Assembly: GCA_011125455.1 (NCBI GenBank)
Contig: VKHO01000018.1
Span: 79,994-143,993, forward strand
DNA length: 64,000 nucleotides
Source: Chlamydiales bacterium STE3
GTDB taxonomy: Bacteria > Chlamydiota > Chlamydiia > Chlamydiales > Parachlamydiaceae
Direction of reading: 5' to 3'
In this document: piece after piece, positions 35,252 to 44,166 of the stretch
Position numbering within the stretch: the stretch's first letter is position 1
Layout: each line of letters begins with the position of its first letter
The notes under the pieces: model-generated
Databases searched by the model: none
Told to the model about the DNA's origin: nothing
The model's input: the letters and a program-made list of their open reading frames with translations, nothing else
Program-made: the position numbers and the translations under genes

Positions 35252-36139
35252 ATGGGCTCATCTTTTGGTGTGTATCAACAGCGTTTAAATCTGCAAAATG
35301 CCACATTTTCACGGGTTGAACATGAAGAGGCGATGGTTGCGGTCGTCTATAAAATCACTGCAGCTAATGGGACAGAGCAGATTTTAAAAATAAGCAGTCG
35401 GGAAAGTGACTACTTTCGTGAGGTTTTCTTTCTAAAACATTTTGCTGGCAAGCTGCCAGTTCCAGAAATTGTAGAACTAGTACCGCCAGAAACTGGCGTG
35501 GATGGCGCAATTTTGATGGAATGCTTACCTGGAACTTTACTTAAAAAAGCAGATCTTAACAGCAAGCTCTCTTTTGAAATTGGCTCACACCTTGCGTGCA
35601 TTCATCTCAATCGATTAAATGGCTACGGGGATATTATTGGAAATCTGAATACTGATCCTCGTCTTTATTTTTCTCTAAAATTTGAAGAGGGGCTTGAAGA
35701 GTGCTCCCCCCATTTTACTAAGTCTTATATTGAACAATGTCGCCACTTTTTCACAGCGCATCTTGACATCTTAACTTCAGTAGATGGTCCTTGCGTTGTA
35801 CACCGCGATTTTCGACCCGGAAACCTGATGGTTCATCATGGCCAACTACAGGGTATTATAGATTGGGCAGGAGCGCGTGCCAGCTTTGCTGAAGAAGATT
35901 TTTGTTCCTGGGAATGCGAAGAATGGATAAACCTTCAAAATAGAGCAGCATTCTTGGCGGGGTACGCAACTATTCGACCCATTCCTGATTATAAGTGCAT
36001 TATGCCGTTTTTAAGATTTAATAAAGCAGTTGCTATTGTTGGCTTTACGGTTAAATGTGGGACATGGAATAATCGCCACTCTAAAATATACCAATTAAAT
36101 CGCAACTACCTTGATGTTTTTTGCAAAAGATTTAGATAG
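35252..36139 (+). CDS. Aminoglycoside phosphotransferase-like kinase
   Basis: 295 residues with the APH/choline-kinase fold: ATP-binding lobe around EQILKISSRESDYFREVFFL, the catalytic loop CVVHRDFRPGNLMVHHG (HxDxxxxN), and GIIDWAGA with the metal-binding Asp. The family phosphorylates small alcohols, sugars, choline or antibiotics; the substrate is not predictable here. GAGGA lies eight bases before the ATG. It is monocistronic, between the methyltransferase on the other strand and the SRP RNA gene. Confidence 0.85.
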   Translation: MGSSFGVYQQRLNLQNATFSRVEHEEAMVAVVYKITAANGTEQILKISSRESDYFREVFFLKHFAGKLPVPEIVELVPPETGVDGAILMECLPGTLLKKADLNSKLSFEIGSHLACIHLNRLNGYGDIIGNLNTDPRLYFSLKFEEGLEECSPHFTKSYIEQCRHFFTAHLDILTSVDGPCVVHRDFRPGNLMVHHGQLQGIIDWAGARASFAEEDFCSWECEEWINLQNRAAFLAGYATIRPIPDYKCIMPFLRFNKAVAIVGFTVKCGTWNNRHSKIYQLNRNYLDVFCKRFR

Positions 36140-36261
36140 TCTTTCATAAACAAGGGATTCTTTATCCTTGCTCATATCTTGTATAGAGTGTTTTTTTTGC
36201 AAATGGTTACTTATGTGAAAAAACAAGAGGGAAAGGACCATAAAAAGCCTCTTCGTTTAAG

Positions 36262-36291
36262 TTTACTAAAATCCCTCATACTGCATATAAT
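36262..36291 (+). promoter_or_regulatory. Sigma-66/sigma-70 type promoter of the SRP RNA gene
   Basis: A perfect TATAAT at 36286-36291 with TTTACT at 36262-36267 (spacer 18) as a partial -35. The predicted transcript start falls at about 36298, which coincides with the 5' end of the SRP RNA helix. Confidence 0.7.
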
Positions 36292-36297
36292 GTTTCA

Positions 36298-36396
36298 TGC
36301 CGGGGACTTCATGGAATAGTGCTCCTCGAACCAGGTCAGAACAGGAATGTAGCAGCCTTAAGAGGCAAGCCTTATGCCTTGAAACAATCTCCGGCA
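36298..36396 (+). ncRNA. ffs: Signal recognition particle 4.5S RNA
   Basis: About 99 nt. The apical domain reads CCAGGTCAGAACAGGAATG then TAGCAGCC: GGAA tetraloop on a three-pair stem (ACA/TGT), with the GTCAG and AGCAG strands of the symmetric loop that bind Ffh. The ends TGCCGG and CCGGCA pair to close the long hairpin. Length matches bacterial 4.5S RNA. A TATAAT promoter is correctly spaced upstream. It partners Ffh to target proteins to the membrane. Confidence 0.93.
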
Positions 36397-36411
36397 CTTT
36401 ATCTTATTTCT

Positions 36412-37380
36412 TTATTCCCAGATCATCTTTTTTGTTCCCCGCTCCATAGGAAGTCTCTCTTCAGGAGGGGTTTCAAAAAGTGGTTTTCTCTTGCCAATAA
36501 ATAGCGCATGGCTAATCGCTTGCTCTTGCCAAACAAAGCGGGAAAACTTTTCTAAACACAGAAGCAGATGTTGGTTCTTCTCAATAAGGATTGAAAAAGG
36601 ATGAAGGAGCCATTTTATAGGAGCCCATAGAAAACCTGAAACTACCAAGCTATTGACGTTGAACCACCATTTGGCGAATCCTTTTTTTTTAGATAATTCT
36701 TCTTCCCTATAGCGTTTATCTTTTGATGCTTTTACAAATCGATGAGGTGCTTGAATTAAACGGTAGAGTTTAATCCAAAGATAGTGATGGCTAAATACCC
36801 ATTTTTCAATGGTAAATTCCGTTTCGGCGAGAGCAGCGAAACGGTCTAGGGCATCTATAGAATAGATATCTAGTGGAGTAGAACAAACGACAAAACCGTC
36901 TTTGTTAACAAGACGAGAGAGTTCCGAAAAAAATAACCGGTATTCCTCTTGAGGCAGATAAGCAATTAACTCTGTTGATAGCACGAGATCGTAAGCGCCA
37001 TCTTCCAAATGGGTATAGGGAACAAAATCTTGAATGGGTTTGATATGCTCTTCGTTCTTCACATGCTGAAGTGCATTACTTGCAATATCTAATGCGTCAA
37101 CCTTTGCTCCTTGGTCGCGGAGTGCTTTAGCAAAAATTCCGTAGCCACACCCTAAGTCCGCTACCTTTTTTGATGCCATTGATTGATAATCACGAATGAG
37201 CTGTAGCGTGCGCTCAACGCGTAAGCACTCCATGCAGTGGCGTTTAGGATTAAATTGTGCTCTATCAAGAAGCCATAAACGCTCAAAAAAAGCTTCAGTC
37301 TTTTGTTTTTTTATTTTTAATGGGGAGGAAAAAACCTTCTCTGACTCTGTTTCATAATTTTCATTACTCATCTTCAACAT
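36412..37380 (-). CDS. Class I SAM-dependent methyltransferase
   Basis: 322 residues with a UbiG/Methyltransf-type core: KKVADLGCGYGIFAKALRDQ (motif I), VDALDIASNALQHV, and YDLVLSTELIAYLPQEEYR. An N-terminal segment, ERLWLLDRAQFNPKRHCMEC, precedes it, and the C-terminal third has hydrophobic stretches (SLVVSGFLWAPIKWLLHP) that may touch the membrane. It lies 31 bases after the asparagine-synthase-like gene on the same strand and is probably co-transcribed, like pairs found in surface-glycan loci. Substrate unknown. A second ATG three codons in is an alternative start. Confidence 0.85.
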   Translation of the reverse strand: MLKMSNENYETESEKVFSSPLKIKKQKTEAFFERLWLLDRAQFNPKRHCMECLRVERTLQLIRDYQSMASKKVADLGCGYGIFAKALRDQGAKVDALDIASNALQHVKNEEHIKPIQDFVPYTHLEDGAYDLVLSTELIAYLPQEEYRLFFSELSRLVNKDGFVVCSTPLDIYSIDALDRFAALAETEFTIEKWVFSHHYLWIKLYRLIQAPHRFVKASKDKRYREEELSKKKGFAKWWFNVNSLVVSGFLWAPIKWLLHPFSILIEKNQHLLLCLEKFSRFVWQEQAISHALFIGKRKPLFETPPEERLPMERGTKKMIWE

Positions 37381-37411
37381 GAATTTTATCCGTAAATTTT
37401 AATGTAATTTT

Positions 37412-39310
37412 TCAATTTTCGCGCAACAGTTCCTCTAGTTCAATAGAGGGGGGAGCTAATCCTACGGGTCGGTTGATGAATAATCGAAACCATATTTCTA
37501 GCATCAAAATGGCGAATAGGTGGCGAAATGAAAGGCTTGCTTTCAATGGGTCACTAAGTTGTTCTTCGAGCCATTTTTCGGAAATAAAACCTGTTTCAAC
37601 AAGTGTTCCTTTTTTGAGGAGCTTCATTGTTTCATACAATTTTTGGTCCTTCATCCAGGGAGCAAGAAAATGTTTACGCGTTTTTTTTGGGCGATTAAAA
37701 AAGGTAGCTGGGAAGACATGTTTGATAAGGGGCTTAAGATAGGAAGCTGTTTCTTCCTCTTGTAGCATTTCTGGCTCAGGTAAATGAGCTGCGTATTCCA
37801 CTAGATGGCGATCTAAAAAAGGTGTTTGCCAATCTAACCGATGGGTTCTTGTTAAACGACTGTACTGAAAAATAAAGCAATCTGTCATTCGTGTCTTTAC
37901 ATCAAAATATTGAAAAGAAGAGACCATAGACCGAATACGACTCAGATGATGGAATTTATGTAAAAACGTGTCAGGATCAAAAAGTCCAGCTAAACGAGGT
38001 GCAGCTTCTAGAAGGTGTTTTTCATCAAACAAGGCGTTATCTCTTAGGTACTCAAATTGCCATGGGTTTGTACGTGCAATCCTTAATAGGTTGAATGCAG
38101 CTGGTCGAAACAAGAATTTTAATGTAGGAATAAGGATTTTGTGAAGAATGGGCTTAGGGATGAGAAATAAGCGATTGACAAAGCCCATATCGCGTTCAGC
38201 GGTGCTATAACGACTGTGGCCGGCAAGTAACTCGTCGCTACCCATTCCAGAAAAAACCGTGTTGCATTGATTGGCAGCAAGTTGGCATAAATTCCACGTT
38301 GCCACTGCATTGGGATCTGCTAAGGGCTCATCGAGAAACCAAGCAATACGTACAATATCTTTTAAAAAGCTTTGGCTGTCAATTTTTGTACTGAAAAGAT
38401 TTAAACGTAGATCTTTTGCGATAGTTTGAGCGGCTAAAATGTCTTCTTCATTTTGTCCTTGAAAGCCGACATTAAAAGCAGCTAGCGGAGAGTCGTGTTT
38501 AATTTTGGAACTTTGAGAAACGTAGTAAGCCACGGTTGCGGAGCCGAGCCCTCCGGATAGAAAACAGCCATTTGAAGAAGTGCTTTGAAGACATTTATCC
38601 ACTGAATCTTGAAGCAATAGATGAACTTGTTCTGCAATTTGTTGTTTGCTTTGTGTCGAAATTGTTTCATAAAAAGAGCTATAAGACCAGTAGGGCAAAA
38701 TAGTTTGTCCATGCCCTTGAGAGTAGCGTAAAAAATGGGCAGGAAGTAATTTATTGACTTCTTTGATGGGGGTGAGATCTTGGGGAGTGTATCCAAAAAA
38801 TAGATAGGCAGATAGGGTTTCGGCAGCGACTGTTTGTGGTACAATATTTGAAGCAAGCAGCGACTTTAATTCACTTGAGAAAAGAAAGTATTGTCTGTCT
38901 TGGTACCAGTAAAGAGGTTTTTTCCCGATGCGATCGCGGACAAGATAGAATGTATTTTTTTCTTGGTCAATGAGCACGATAGCAAATTCGCCATCAATCA
39001 TTTTCAAAAAGTCGATCCCTTTTTTTTCATAGCCCGCAATCAAAATCTCTTCTTGCGTTAGATTGGGGGCTGAGAGATCGAATTCTTTAGCAAGTCTCTT
39101 TGTATTGGTGATTTTTCCATCAAGACATAAAAACACTGTTTTTTTAGGATTTGAAAAGAATAGAGTGTTTAAACAACCGAATTGAAAGTTTTTATAGTTG
39201 TATTGTGCAACAGTGTCACTTGGATGATGCTTCATAATGTCGATCATAGGATCTAAATTGTCAGCGACTTGAAGCATATCTGGGTAAACAATTCCCGCAA
39301 GACTTGTCAT
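37412..39310 (-). CDS. Asparagine synthase-like protein with altered active sites
   Basis: 632 residues with the two-domain AsnB layout: N-terminal glutaminase-like domain (DGEFAIVLIDQEKNTFYLVRD, FLFSSELKSL) and C-terminal ATP-pyrophosphatase domain (SGMGSDELLAGHSRY, LDWQTPFLDRHLVEYAAHLP). Two hallmarks are changed. The start is MTSLAG where the family has MCGI, so the nucleophile Cys2 is absent. The pyrophosphate loop reads SGGLGS at 252-257 instead of SGGLDS. Either it uses ammonia or does a different ligation, or it is inactive. It is paired with the downstream methyltransferase. No frameshift is seen, so it is maintained. Confidence 0.85.
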   Translation of the reverse strand: MTSLAGIVYPDMLQVADNLDPMIDIMKHHPSDTVAQYNYKNFQFGCLNTLFFSNPKKTVFLCLDGKITNTKRLAKEFDLSAPNLTQEEILIAGYEKKGIDFLKMIDGEFAIVLIDQEKNTFYLVRDRIGKKPLYWYQDRQYFLFSSELKSLLASNIVPQTVAAETLSAYLFFGYTPQDLTPIKEVNKLLPAHFLRYSQGHGQTILPYWSYSSFYETISTQSKQQIAEQVHLLLQDSVDKCLQSTSSNGCFLSGGLGSATVAYYVSQSSKIKHDSPLAAFNVGFQGQNEEDILAAQTIAKDLRLNLFSTKIDSQSFLKDIVRIAWFLDEPLADPNAVATWNLCQLAANQCNTVFSGMGSDELLAGHSRYSTAERDMGFVNRLFLIPKPILHKILIPTLKFLFRPAAFNLLRIARTNPWQFEYLRDNALFDEKHLLEAAPRLAGLFDPDTFLHKFHHLSRIRSMVSSFQYFDVKTRMTDCFIFQYSRLTRTHRLDWQTPFLDRHLVEYAAHLPEPEMLQEEETASYLKPLIKHVFPATFFNRPKKTRKHFLAPWMKDQKLYETMKLLKKGTLVETGFISEKWLEEQLSDPLKASLSFRHLFAILMLEIWFRLFINRPVGLAPPSIELEELLREN

Positions 39311-39379
39311 CTAATACTTTCCATTCAAAAAAAAGCCTTTAAAACTTAAAATCAAATCCTTTTTTAGGATGGCTTATCT

Positions 39380-39438
39380 AACTTACCTTACGCAAAAAGA
39401 TCTGCTTGTTCATCTGCTCTTTTTGCGTAAGGTAAGTT
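39380..39438. repeat. 21-bp perfect inverted repeat in a divergent intergenic region
   Basis: Bases 39380-39400 are the exact complement of 39418-39438 around a 17-base loop; the arms contain CTTACCTTACGCAAAAAG. It lies in the 181 bp between the asparagine-synthase-like gene (leftward) and the CAAX-type protease (rightward), so it is upstream of both genes and cannot be an ordinary terminator. Confidence 0.75.
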
Positions 39439-39491
39439 ATCTAATTGATATATGTTGTTTTTGATTTTTACACAAGAAAGGATGGAGAGAC

Positions 39492-40346
39492 ATGGCACCT
39501 GAAATTCAAGAAAAGCTAATGGCCTTAGCCAACACAGCATGGGTTGCCGTATTGTTTATATTTATTGCTTATAGGCTCAATTTTTTTAATCAAAAAAAAG
39601 AAGGAGTTTTTGCAAAATTAAACTACCAAGATGTTTTGGGAGCTTTTACTATTTTTGGGATGGTTCAATTACTTGTTGTGCCCGTCTTTGCGCTCCTCTA
39701 CTTAAAGTTTTTTTACCATGATATATTGCTTGATCCAGCAAACTTAAGAGAAGAAACACAGGCTTGGATAGGGATTTGGGGTAATCTTTTACTGCTCTCT
39801 GTAATTGGTTGGTATAGCTATTTAAATTGGCAGAAAGTTAGCTCTTTTTTTGGGTATGAATTTCAACCCCGCAATTTTTTTCTTGGCGCTGCAACTTGGC
39901 TCGTTTGCATGCCAATTGCTTCCACAGTTGGGGAAATGATTAATTTAGTGCTCGGTTTTTTTAGAGAGACTGCTGTGGATCAAATGCCCGTACAGCACTT
40001 AAAACAAATGAGCGCGCATCCATCTCTATTTTTCATTCTAGCTTTCATCATTATTTTTGTGGTGCCATTTGTGGAAGAGCTTCTTTTTCGTGGTTTTTTG
40101 CAAACTTGGTTAAAACAGCATATGGGGTTAAAAGGGGCTATTTTGTTTACCTCAGCCATTTTTGCTCTTTTTCATTTTTCTTGGGGTCAAGGGTTAGATA
40201 ATATTCTTTTCCTTTCCATTCTCTTTATCGTCTCTTGTTTTATGGGATTTGTCTATGACAGGCAAAAAGACCTTTTAGCATCTATTGGTTTACATACAGC
40301 CTTTAACGCTGTGACTACATTATCAATTTTTTTGGGCTATACGTAG
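39492..40346 (+). CDS. CPBP-family intramembrane metalloprotease
   Basis: 284 residues with about seven or eight membrane segments. The CAAX-protease/bacteriocin-processing (CPBP/Abi) motifs are FVEELLFRGFLQTWL (EExxxR) and SAIFALFHFSWGQG (FxxxH), followed by GFVYDRQKDLLASIGLHTAFN. Bacterial members are prenyl-protein protease homologues with varied roles in processing or stress. It starts after a clear GAAAGGATGGAG ribosome site. A MITE-like element follows its stop. Confidence 0.92.
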   Translation: MAPEIQEKLMALANTAWVAVLFIFIAYRLNFFNQKKEGVFAKLNYQDVLGAFTIFGMVQLLVVPVFALLYLKFFYHDILLDPANLREETQAWIGIWGNLLLLSVIGWYSYLNWQKVSSFFGYEFQPRNFFLGAATWLVCMPIASTVGEMINLVLGFFRETAVDQMPVQHLKQMSAHPSLFFILAFIIIFVVPFVEELLFRGFLQTWLKQHMGLKGAILFTSAIFALFHFSWGQGLDNILFLSILFIVSCFMGFVYDRQKDLLASIGLHTAFNAVTTLSIFLGYT

Positions 40347-40406
40347 AAGGCTGCCCAATGCCAGCCTCATAGCAGGTAGCTTTATGCTTTTTAGTTTAAT
40401 TTATAA

Positions 40407-40570
40407 TAGACCTCTTGCATAATTTTATTTGCTTGCTAAAGTTACCCTTTTTGGCGCCTTTATCGTTAAATTTTTCAACTATATGTCCTCATATGCTTTC
40501 AAAATTTTCCGATAAATTTACTCAAAAAAGATCAAACTTTTTAAGCAAAGCAAATTATGCAAGAGGTCTA
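40407..40570. mobile_element. MITE-like element, copy 2 (164 bp)
   Basis: Bounded by TAGACCTCTTGCATAA and its exact inverse TTATGCAAGAGGTCTA (16 of 16). Same length as the copy at 15973-16136 and about 87% identical to it by hand count. It sits between convergent gene ends (CAAX-type protease and S9 peptidase). Non-coding; a short open frame across it is accidental. Confidence 0.88.
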
Positions 40571-40599
40571 ATAGCTTTTACCTATAAATCCCCACTCAT

Positions 40600-42885
40600 T
40601 TAAGGGGTGGAAAGATGAAGATCAAAAAAGTCAATTACCCTATTTACAGCATCGAAAGCATTGGCATGTTTCCAATTTCTGATGACATGCCCTTCATTTT
40701 TGTAAATAGCGAGGTCTACCTTCTTTCCAAGCCGCTTAAGGGCTGTGAACATCTTTTGAGCTTCCTCAATAGGTGATGTCGTATCATTTTCTCCGTGAAT
40801 AAGTAAAAGTGGGTTGTTGATATCGTTAGCGAGGTAATAGGGTGAATTTTTAATATAATTGAAAATGTCATCCCATGGATGGGTTCCCATTCTACCCTGT
40901 CTCTTTTCAAAATATGCTGTATCTGCAACTCCTTCCCAGCCCTTATTTTTACTAAATGAACCATATCCACCTATAAGGTCATACAATCCGGAGATACATA
41001 CAGAAGCGCGAAAAAGAGTGGTTTTTGATGTAATAGCAGCGGTACCATAACCTCCATAGGATTGGCCAATCAGGCCTAACCGATTAATATCTACTAATCC
41101 AAGGTTTGCTGCATGATAAAGCTGGGGTAATAATCTGTCCACAGACTCTTGGAGTGGGTTACACCGCTTGCCCGGGGGGCTGATTTGTAAGTCGGGACAC
41201 ACCACTGCATAGCCCTGCTCTAAAAGTAATCTTGTAGGGAAAGAAGCAGTATCTCCTCCGGCATAGTGGTTCATCTTCGCTTGAATAATTGATCCTGGGT
41301 AGACATGTACGATAGCTGGTGAGGGCTGGTTTAAGTGTGTAGTTTTAGGGAAAAAAATGGCAGTTTCAACTGTTTCGAGCGAGCCATCATAACGTGGAAC
41401 CGTTGTTTCAAAAATGGCTACTTTCACTTCACTAAAAAAATCCTGTTTTGGATCTATACAGGATAGACGGGTCTTATTTGAAAAATTGCAAGATGCTTGG
41501 TAAACATTTTGAGGAATGTTAAGGCTCTCTTCCACATAAAACACTTGATTTGTTTTTTGAGAAGCGACGACCTCTTTAATTAGAGATGCCCCTCTCCACA
41601 AAATTTCATGATGTTGATTGCCCTCTTCTAGAAAGAATCTTATGATCGCACTTTCCGTGCCATTTTTAACGTGAGCAGTCAGAGTCTTAGGGCAAGGTTC
41701 CCAAAATGCTCCTTCCTCTGTTTCTAATAGCGAAAGAAACTGCCATTCATCAGGGATTGATACTTGGCATGGCGGTGCACCTTCCAAAGAAAAGAGAAAA
41801 AGGCTCTTAGGAACTTTTGCGCAACCATAATTCGTAAGATGAGCCCCGACTAATAAAGTTTTTCCATCACGAGAAAAATTTAAAGGTATTGCAGAGAAGA
41901 TGGCTTCTTTATCTTTGGAAAGTTCTTCTACATTTATTTCCTCTCCATCGTCCAAAGAGGCAATAAACACTTTATTCTTTTCGATAAAAGCTATCTTTTC
42001 TTGATGTGGATGCCAGGCAATTTCTTGTGTTTTGCCTGATTCTATGTGAATTTGTGTAGCAATTGTAAATATTTTTTTTGGATCTGACGTAGAAAATACT
42101 CTCAACTCGAATGAGGGTGAGGAGGGGTCCGGAGTAAAAGTAAAATAGGCAATGGAGTTTCCTGTTTTAGAAGGTACAAACATTGATGAGAGGGGGTCGT
42201 TTTCTTGATAAGGGCAGAGGGGTTGGCTTTTTCCTGATGCCAATGTTACTGATATAATTTTACTGTAAAGAGGAATATTTAAGTGTGGGGGAGAGCTGTC
42301 GCTAGAGTAGAGCACAACGTTAGCATCGTTTTTCTGTTTTTCAGGAAAACCCTCGGAGGTTTCCATGGAAAGTGCAGGAAAATAAATAATTTTATTGTCT
42401 GAGCTCCAGTAGGGACGATCTACCAGCGCTAAAGGATGGGTAAAGACTTTTTCATCGCAAACTATATTAGCATCCTCGGAGGTAATCTCATAAACCCATA
42501 ATCGTGTAAAGCCCCCTTCATCACAGTAGAATGCGACTTTTTCTCCATCAGGGGAAAAACAGGGGCGAAAACAATTAGCATTCTTAGGTCCTATCTGAAC
42601 AATTTTTCCAGATCTTAGCTCATGCAGGCAGAGGGTGCTGTAAAATCTATTAGAAGGGACACCGTTACCTAAAACAAGAACGTCCTCTGGAAATCCTTCT
42701 GAAGGCTTTTGATGTACGGTATAAATAATAGACTGTCCATCGGGGTGAACAGCTATTTTTTCATCACTTCCTATTTCCTTTTGAACAAATGCTGCTTGGA
42801 AAATTTCTTTGGTTAATAGAGCTGATAGAAAAGTTGGAAAAAGGATCGCAATAAATAAGATAAGGGGAATCGTTTTCTTTTGCAT
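40600..42885 (-). CDS. Exported S9-family (prolyl oligopeptidase-type) peptidase
   Basis: 761 residues. Signal peptide MQKKTIPLILFIAILFPTFL. Residues about 40-480 form a beta-propeller with WD/TolB-like segments (FSPDGEKVAFYCDEGG, WSSDNKIIYFPAL). The C-terminal alpha/beta hydrolase has the nucleophile elbow GQSYGGYG, the acid in LLLIHGENDTTSPIEEAQ, and the catalytic His in KNEGHVIRNWKH. It is an acylaminoacyl/dipeptidyl peptidase type enzyme acting outside the inner membrane. Single gene. The catalytic triad looks intact. Confidence 0.92.
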   Translation of the reverse strand: MQKKTIPLILFIAILFPTFLSALLTKEIFQAAFVQKEIGSDEKIAVHPDGQSIIYTVHQKPSEGFPEDVLVLGNGVPSNRFYSTLCLHELRSGKIVQIGPKNANCFRPCFSPDGEKVAFYCDEGGFTRLWVYEITSEDANIVCDEKVFTHPLALVDRPYWSSDNKIIYFPALSMETSEGFPEKQKNDANVVLYSSDSSPPHLNIPLYSKIISVTLASGKSQPLCPYQENDPLSSMFVPSKTGNSIAYFTFTPDPSSPSFELRVFSTSDPKKIFTIATQIHIESGKTQEIAWHPHQEKIAFIEKNKVFIASLDDGEEINVEELSKDKEAIFSAIPLNFSRDGKTLLVGAHLTNYGCAKVPKSLFLFSLEGAPPCQVSIPDEWQFLSLLETEEGAFWEPCPKTLTAHVKNGTESAIIRFFLEEGNQHHEILWRGASLIKEVVASQKTNQVFYVEESLNIPQNVYQASCNFSNKTRLSCIDPKQDFFSEVKVAIFETTVPRYDGSLETVETAIFFPKTTHLNQPSPAIVHVYPGSIIQAKMNHYAGGDTASFPTRLLLEQGYAVVCPDLQISPPGKRCNPLQESVDRLLPQLYHAANLGLVDINRLGLIGQSYGGYGTAAITSKTTLFRASVCISGLYDLIGGYGSFSKNKGWEGVADTAYFEKRQGRMGTHPWDDIFNYIKNSPYYLANDINNPLLLIHGENDTTSPIEEAQKMFTALKRLGKKVDLAIYKNEGHVIRNWKHANAFDAVNRVIDFFDLHLSTP

Positions 42886-43377
42886 GGGCCCTCCTTGCTT
42901 GCCTATATAATTTAATTCAGCCTGGTATTGTTGTAAAACGTTAAACTCTTGGGAAGGGCATTTCTGCCCTAAAAAAGGCTTTTTTTAATTTTCAAACTCT
43001 TATTCATCATGCTGTTAATTATGATGCTTTTTTTCATGGTCCTAACATTATCTAATTCCCAGGATAGGCATTTTATTAAGGCGGTAATAGAATACCGAAT
43101 GCTTGGTGCTGTAGAAGATGCTCTCCTTTTCGAGCGAGAAAATTTAATATAAGTTTATCTTTATCAGGAGATTATAATTCTGAGAGGTTAAGGGGAAAAC
43201 AATAATTTTTAGTTGATTTCTTCATTCCCTATTTGATAAAATTATTTATTGCTTGAGTGGTTAAAATATGGAAAGCAACTAGAAATGTTTTTTTTTACGA
43301 AACTGTAAGAGTTTTTGTATTTAAAACAGTTTATCTAGGTAAAGAATGAGAATAAGTGCAATGAAAGCTAAAGAGTT
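42886..43377. other. Intergenic, 492 bp, divergent between S9 peptidase and PP2C
   Basis: Contains a small hairpin AGGGCA/TGCCCT at 42955-42970 followed by an A-run and a T-run (plus strand), which could be an attenuator. A 47-codon frame at 43009-43152 (MLLIMMLFFMVLTLSNSQ start, signal-like) has no ribosome site and is only weakly supported. The rest is AT-rich, presumably both promoters. Confidence 0.4.
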
Positions 43378-44166
43378 ATGGTCGTGAGACTGATGTCCCT
43401 AAAAATCTCTTCAAGTGGTTTATCTGATGTTGGTTTGGTAAGGCAAAATAATGAGGATGTCTGGGCTGAGATTCCCGGCCTTCATTTTTACGCTTTAGCA
43501 GACGGAATGGGAGGACATCAAGCTGGTGAAATTGCAGCTCGAGAAGCAATTGATTCCCTCTGTCATCTTGTAAAAAAATCCCTGAGAGGCAAGTCAAAGT
43601 CTTTAGAAGAATGTGGGGCTTTGATAAAGACTGCTTTCGAGCAAGTGAATACCTATGTATATAAAATGGGACGTTCTTCTAGCGATTTTAAGGGAATGGG
43701 TACAACTCTTTGTTCAATTTACCTCTCCGAAACAGGTGTTGTTTTTGCTCATGTTGGAGATAGTCGCATTTATCGCTACCGGAAAGGCAGTTTAGAACAA
43801 ATTACAAAGGATCATTCGCTCATTTGCGAGCTGGTAGAATTAGGCCAAATTAATGAACTGCAAGCCACGCAGTTTATTTATAAAAACATTATTACAAGAG
43901 CTATTGGAACAGAGCCTTACGTTGAACCAACAATTCATTTTGCCGATATCGTTGAAGAGGATATCTATCTTTTATGCTCTGATGGCTTATCAGATCTTCT
44001 CTCTTTACAAGAGATTGAAGCTATTATAAAAAAAGAAACATTTCTCTCTTGTGCAGCCAAAAAGCTAGTTGATGCTTCTAAAGCCAAGGGAGGCCATGAT
44101 AATATTACTGTTGTCATGGTAAAAGTATCCGAAGAAAATGAAAAACAAAGAGAAGATCTATCTTGA
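43378..44166 (+). CDS. PP2C-type protein serine/threonine phosphatase
   Basis: 262 residues. Metal-binding motifs of PP2C are in order: LVRQNNEDVWAE, ALADGMGGHQAGEIAA, GMGTTL, FAHVGDSRIYRYR, ITKDHSLICELVELG, LLCSDGLSDLL and GGHDNITVVMV. Dephosphorylates proteins modified by Ser/Thr kinases. The ATG five codons in (MSLKISSSG) is an alternative start. It overlaps the desulfurase gene by 29 bases, so the two are coupled; from memory the same pair is neighbours in Chlamydia. Confidence 0.94.
   Translation: MVVRLMSLKISSSGLSDVGLVRQNNEDVWAEIPGLHFYALADGMGGHQAGEIAAREAIDSLCHLVKKSLRGKSKSLEECGALIKTAFEQVNTYVYKMGRSSSDFKGMGTTLCSIYLSETGVVFAHVGDSRIYRYRKGSLEQITKDHSLICELVELGQINELQATQFIYKNIITRAIGTEPYVEPTIHFADIVEEDIYLLCSDGLSDLLSLQEIEAIIKKETFLSCAAKKLVDASKAKGGHDNITVVMVKVSEENEKQREDLS

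Noticed and set aside
40415..40603. 62-codon plus frame across MITE-like copy 2
   Set aside because: It lies almost wholly in the non-coding element and reads through both inverted repeats; copy 1 does not preserve it.
42955..42995. Hairpin plus T-run as an intrinsic terminator
   Set aside because: It lies between divergent genes, so there is no upstream transcript on the plus strand to end. It could be an attenuator, but nothing supports that.
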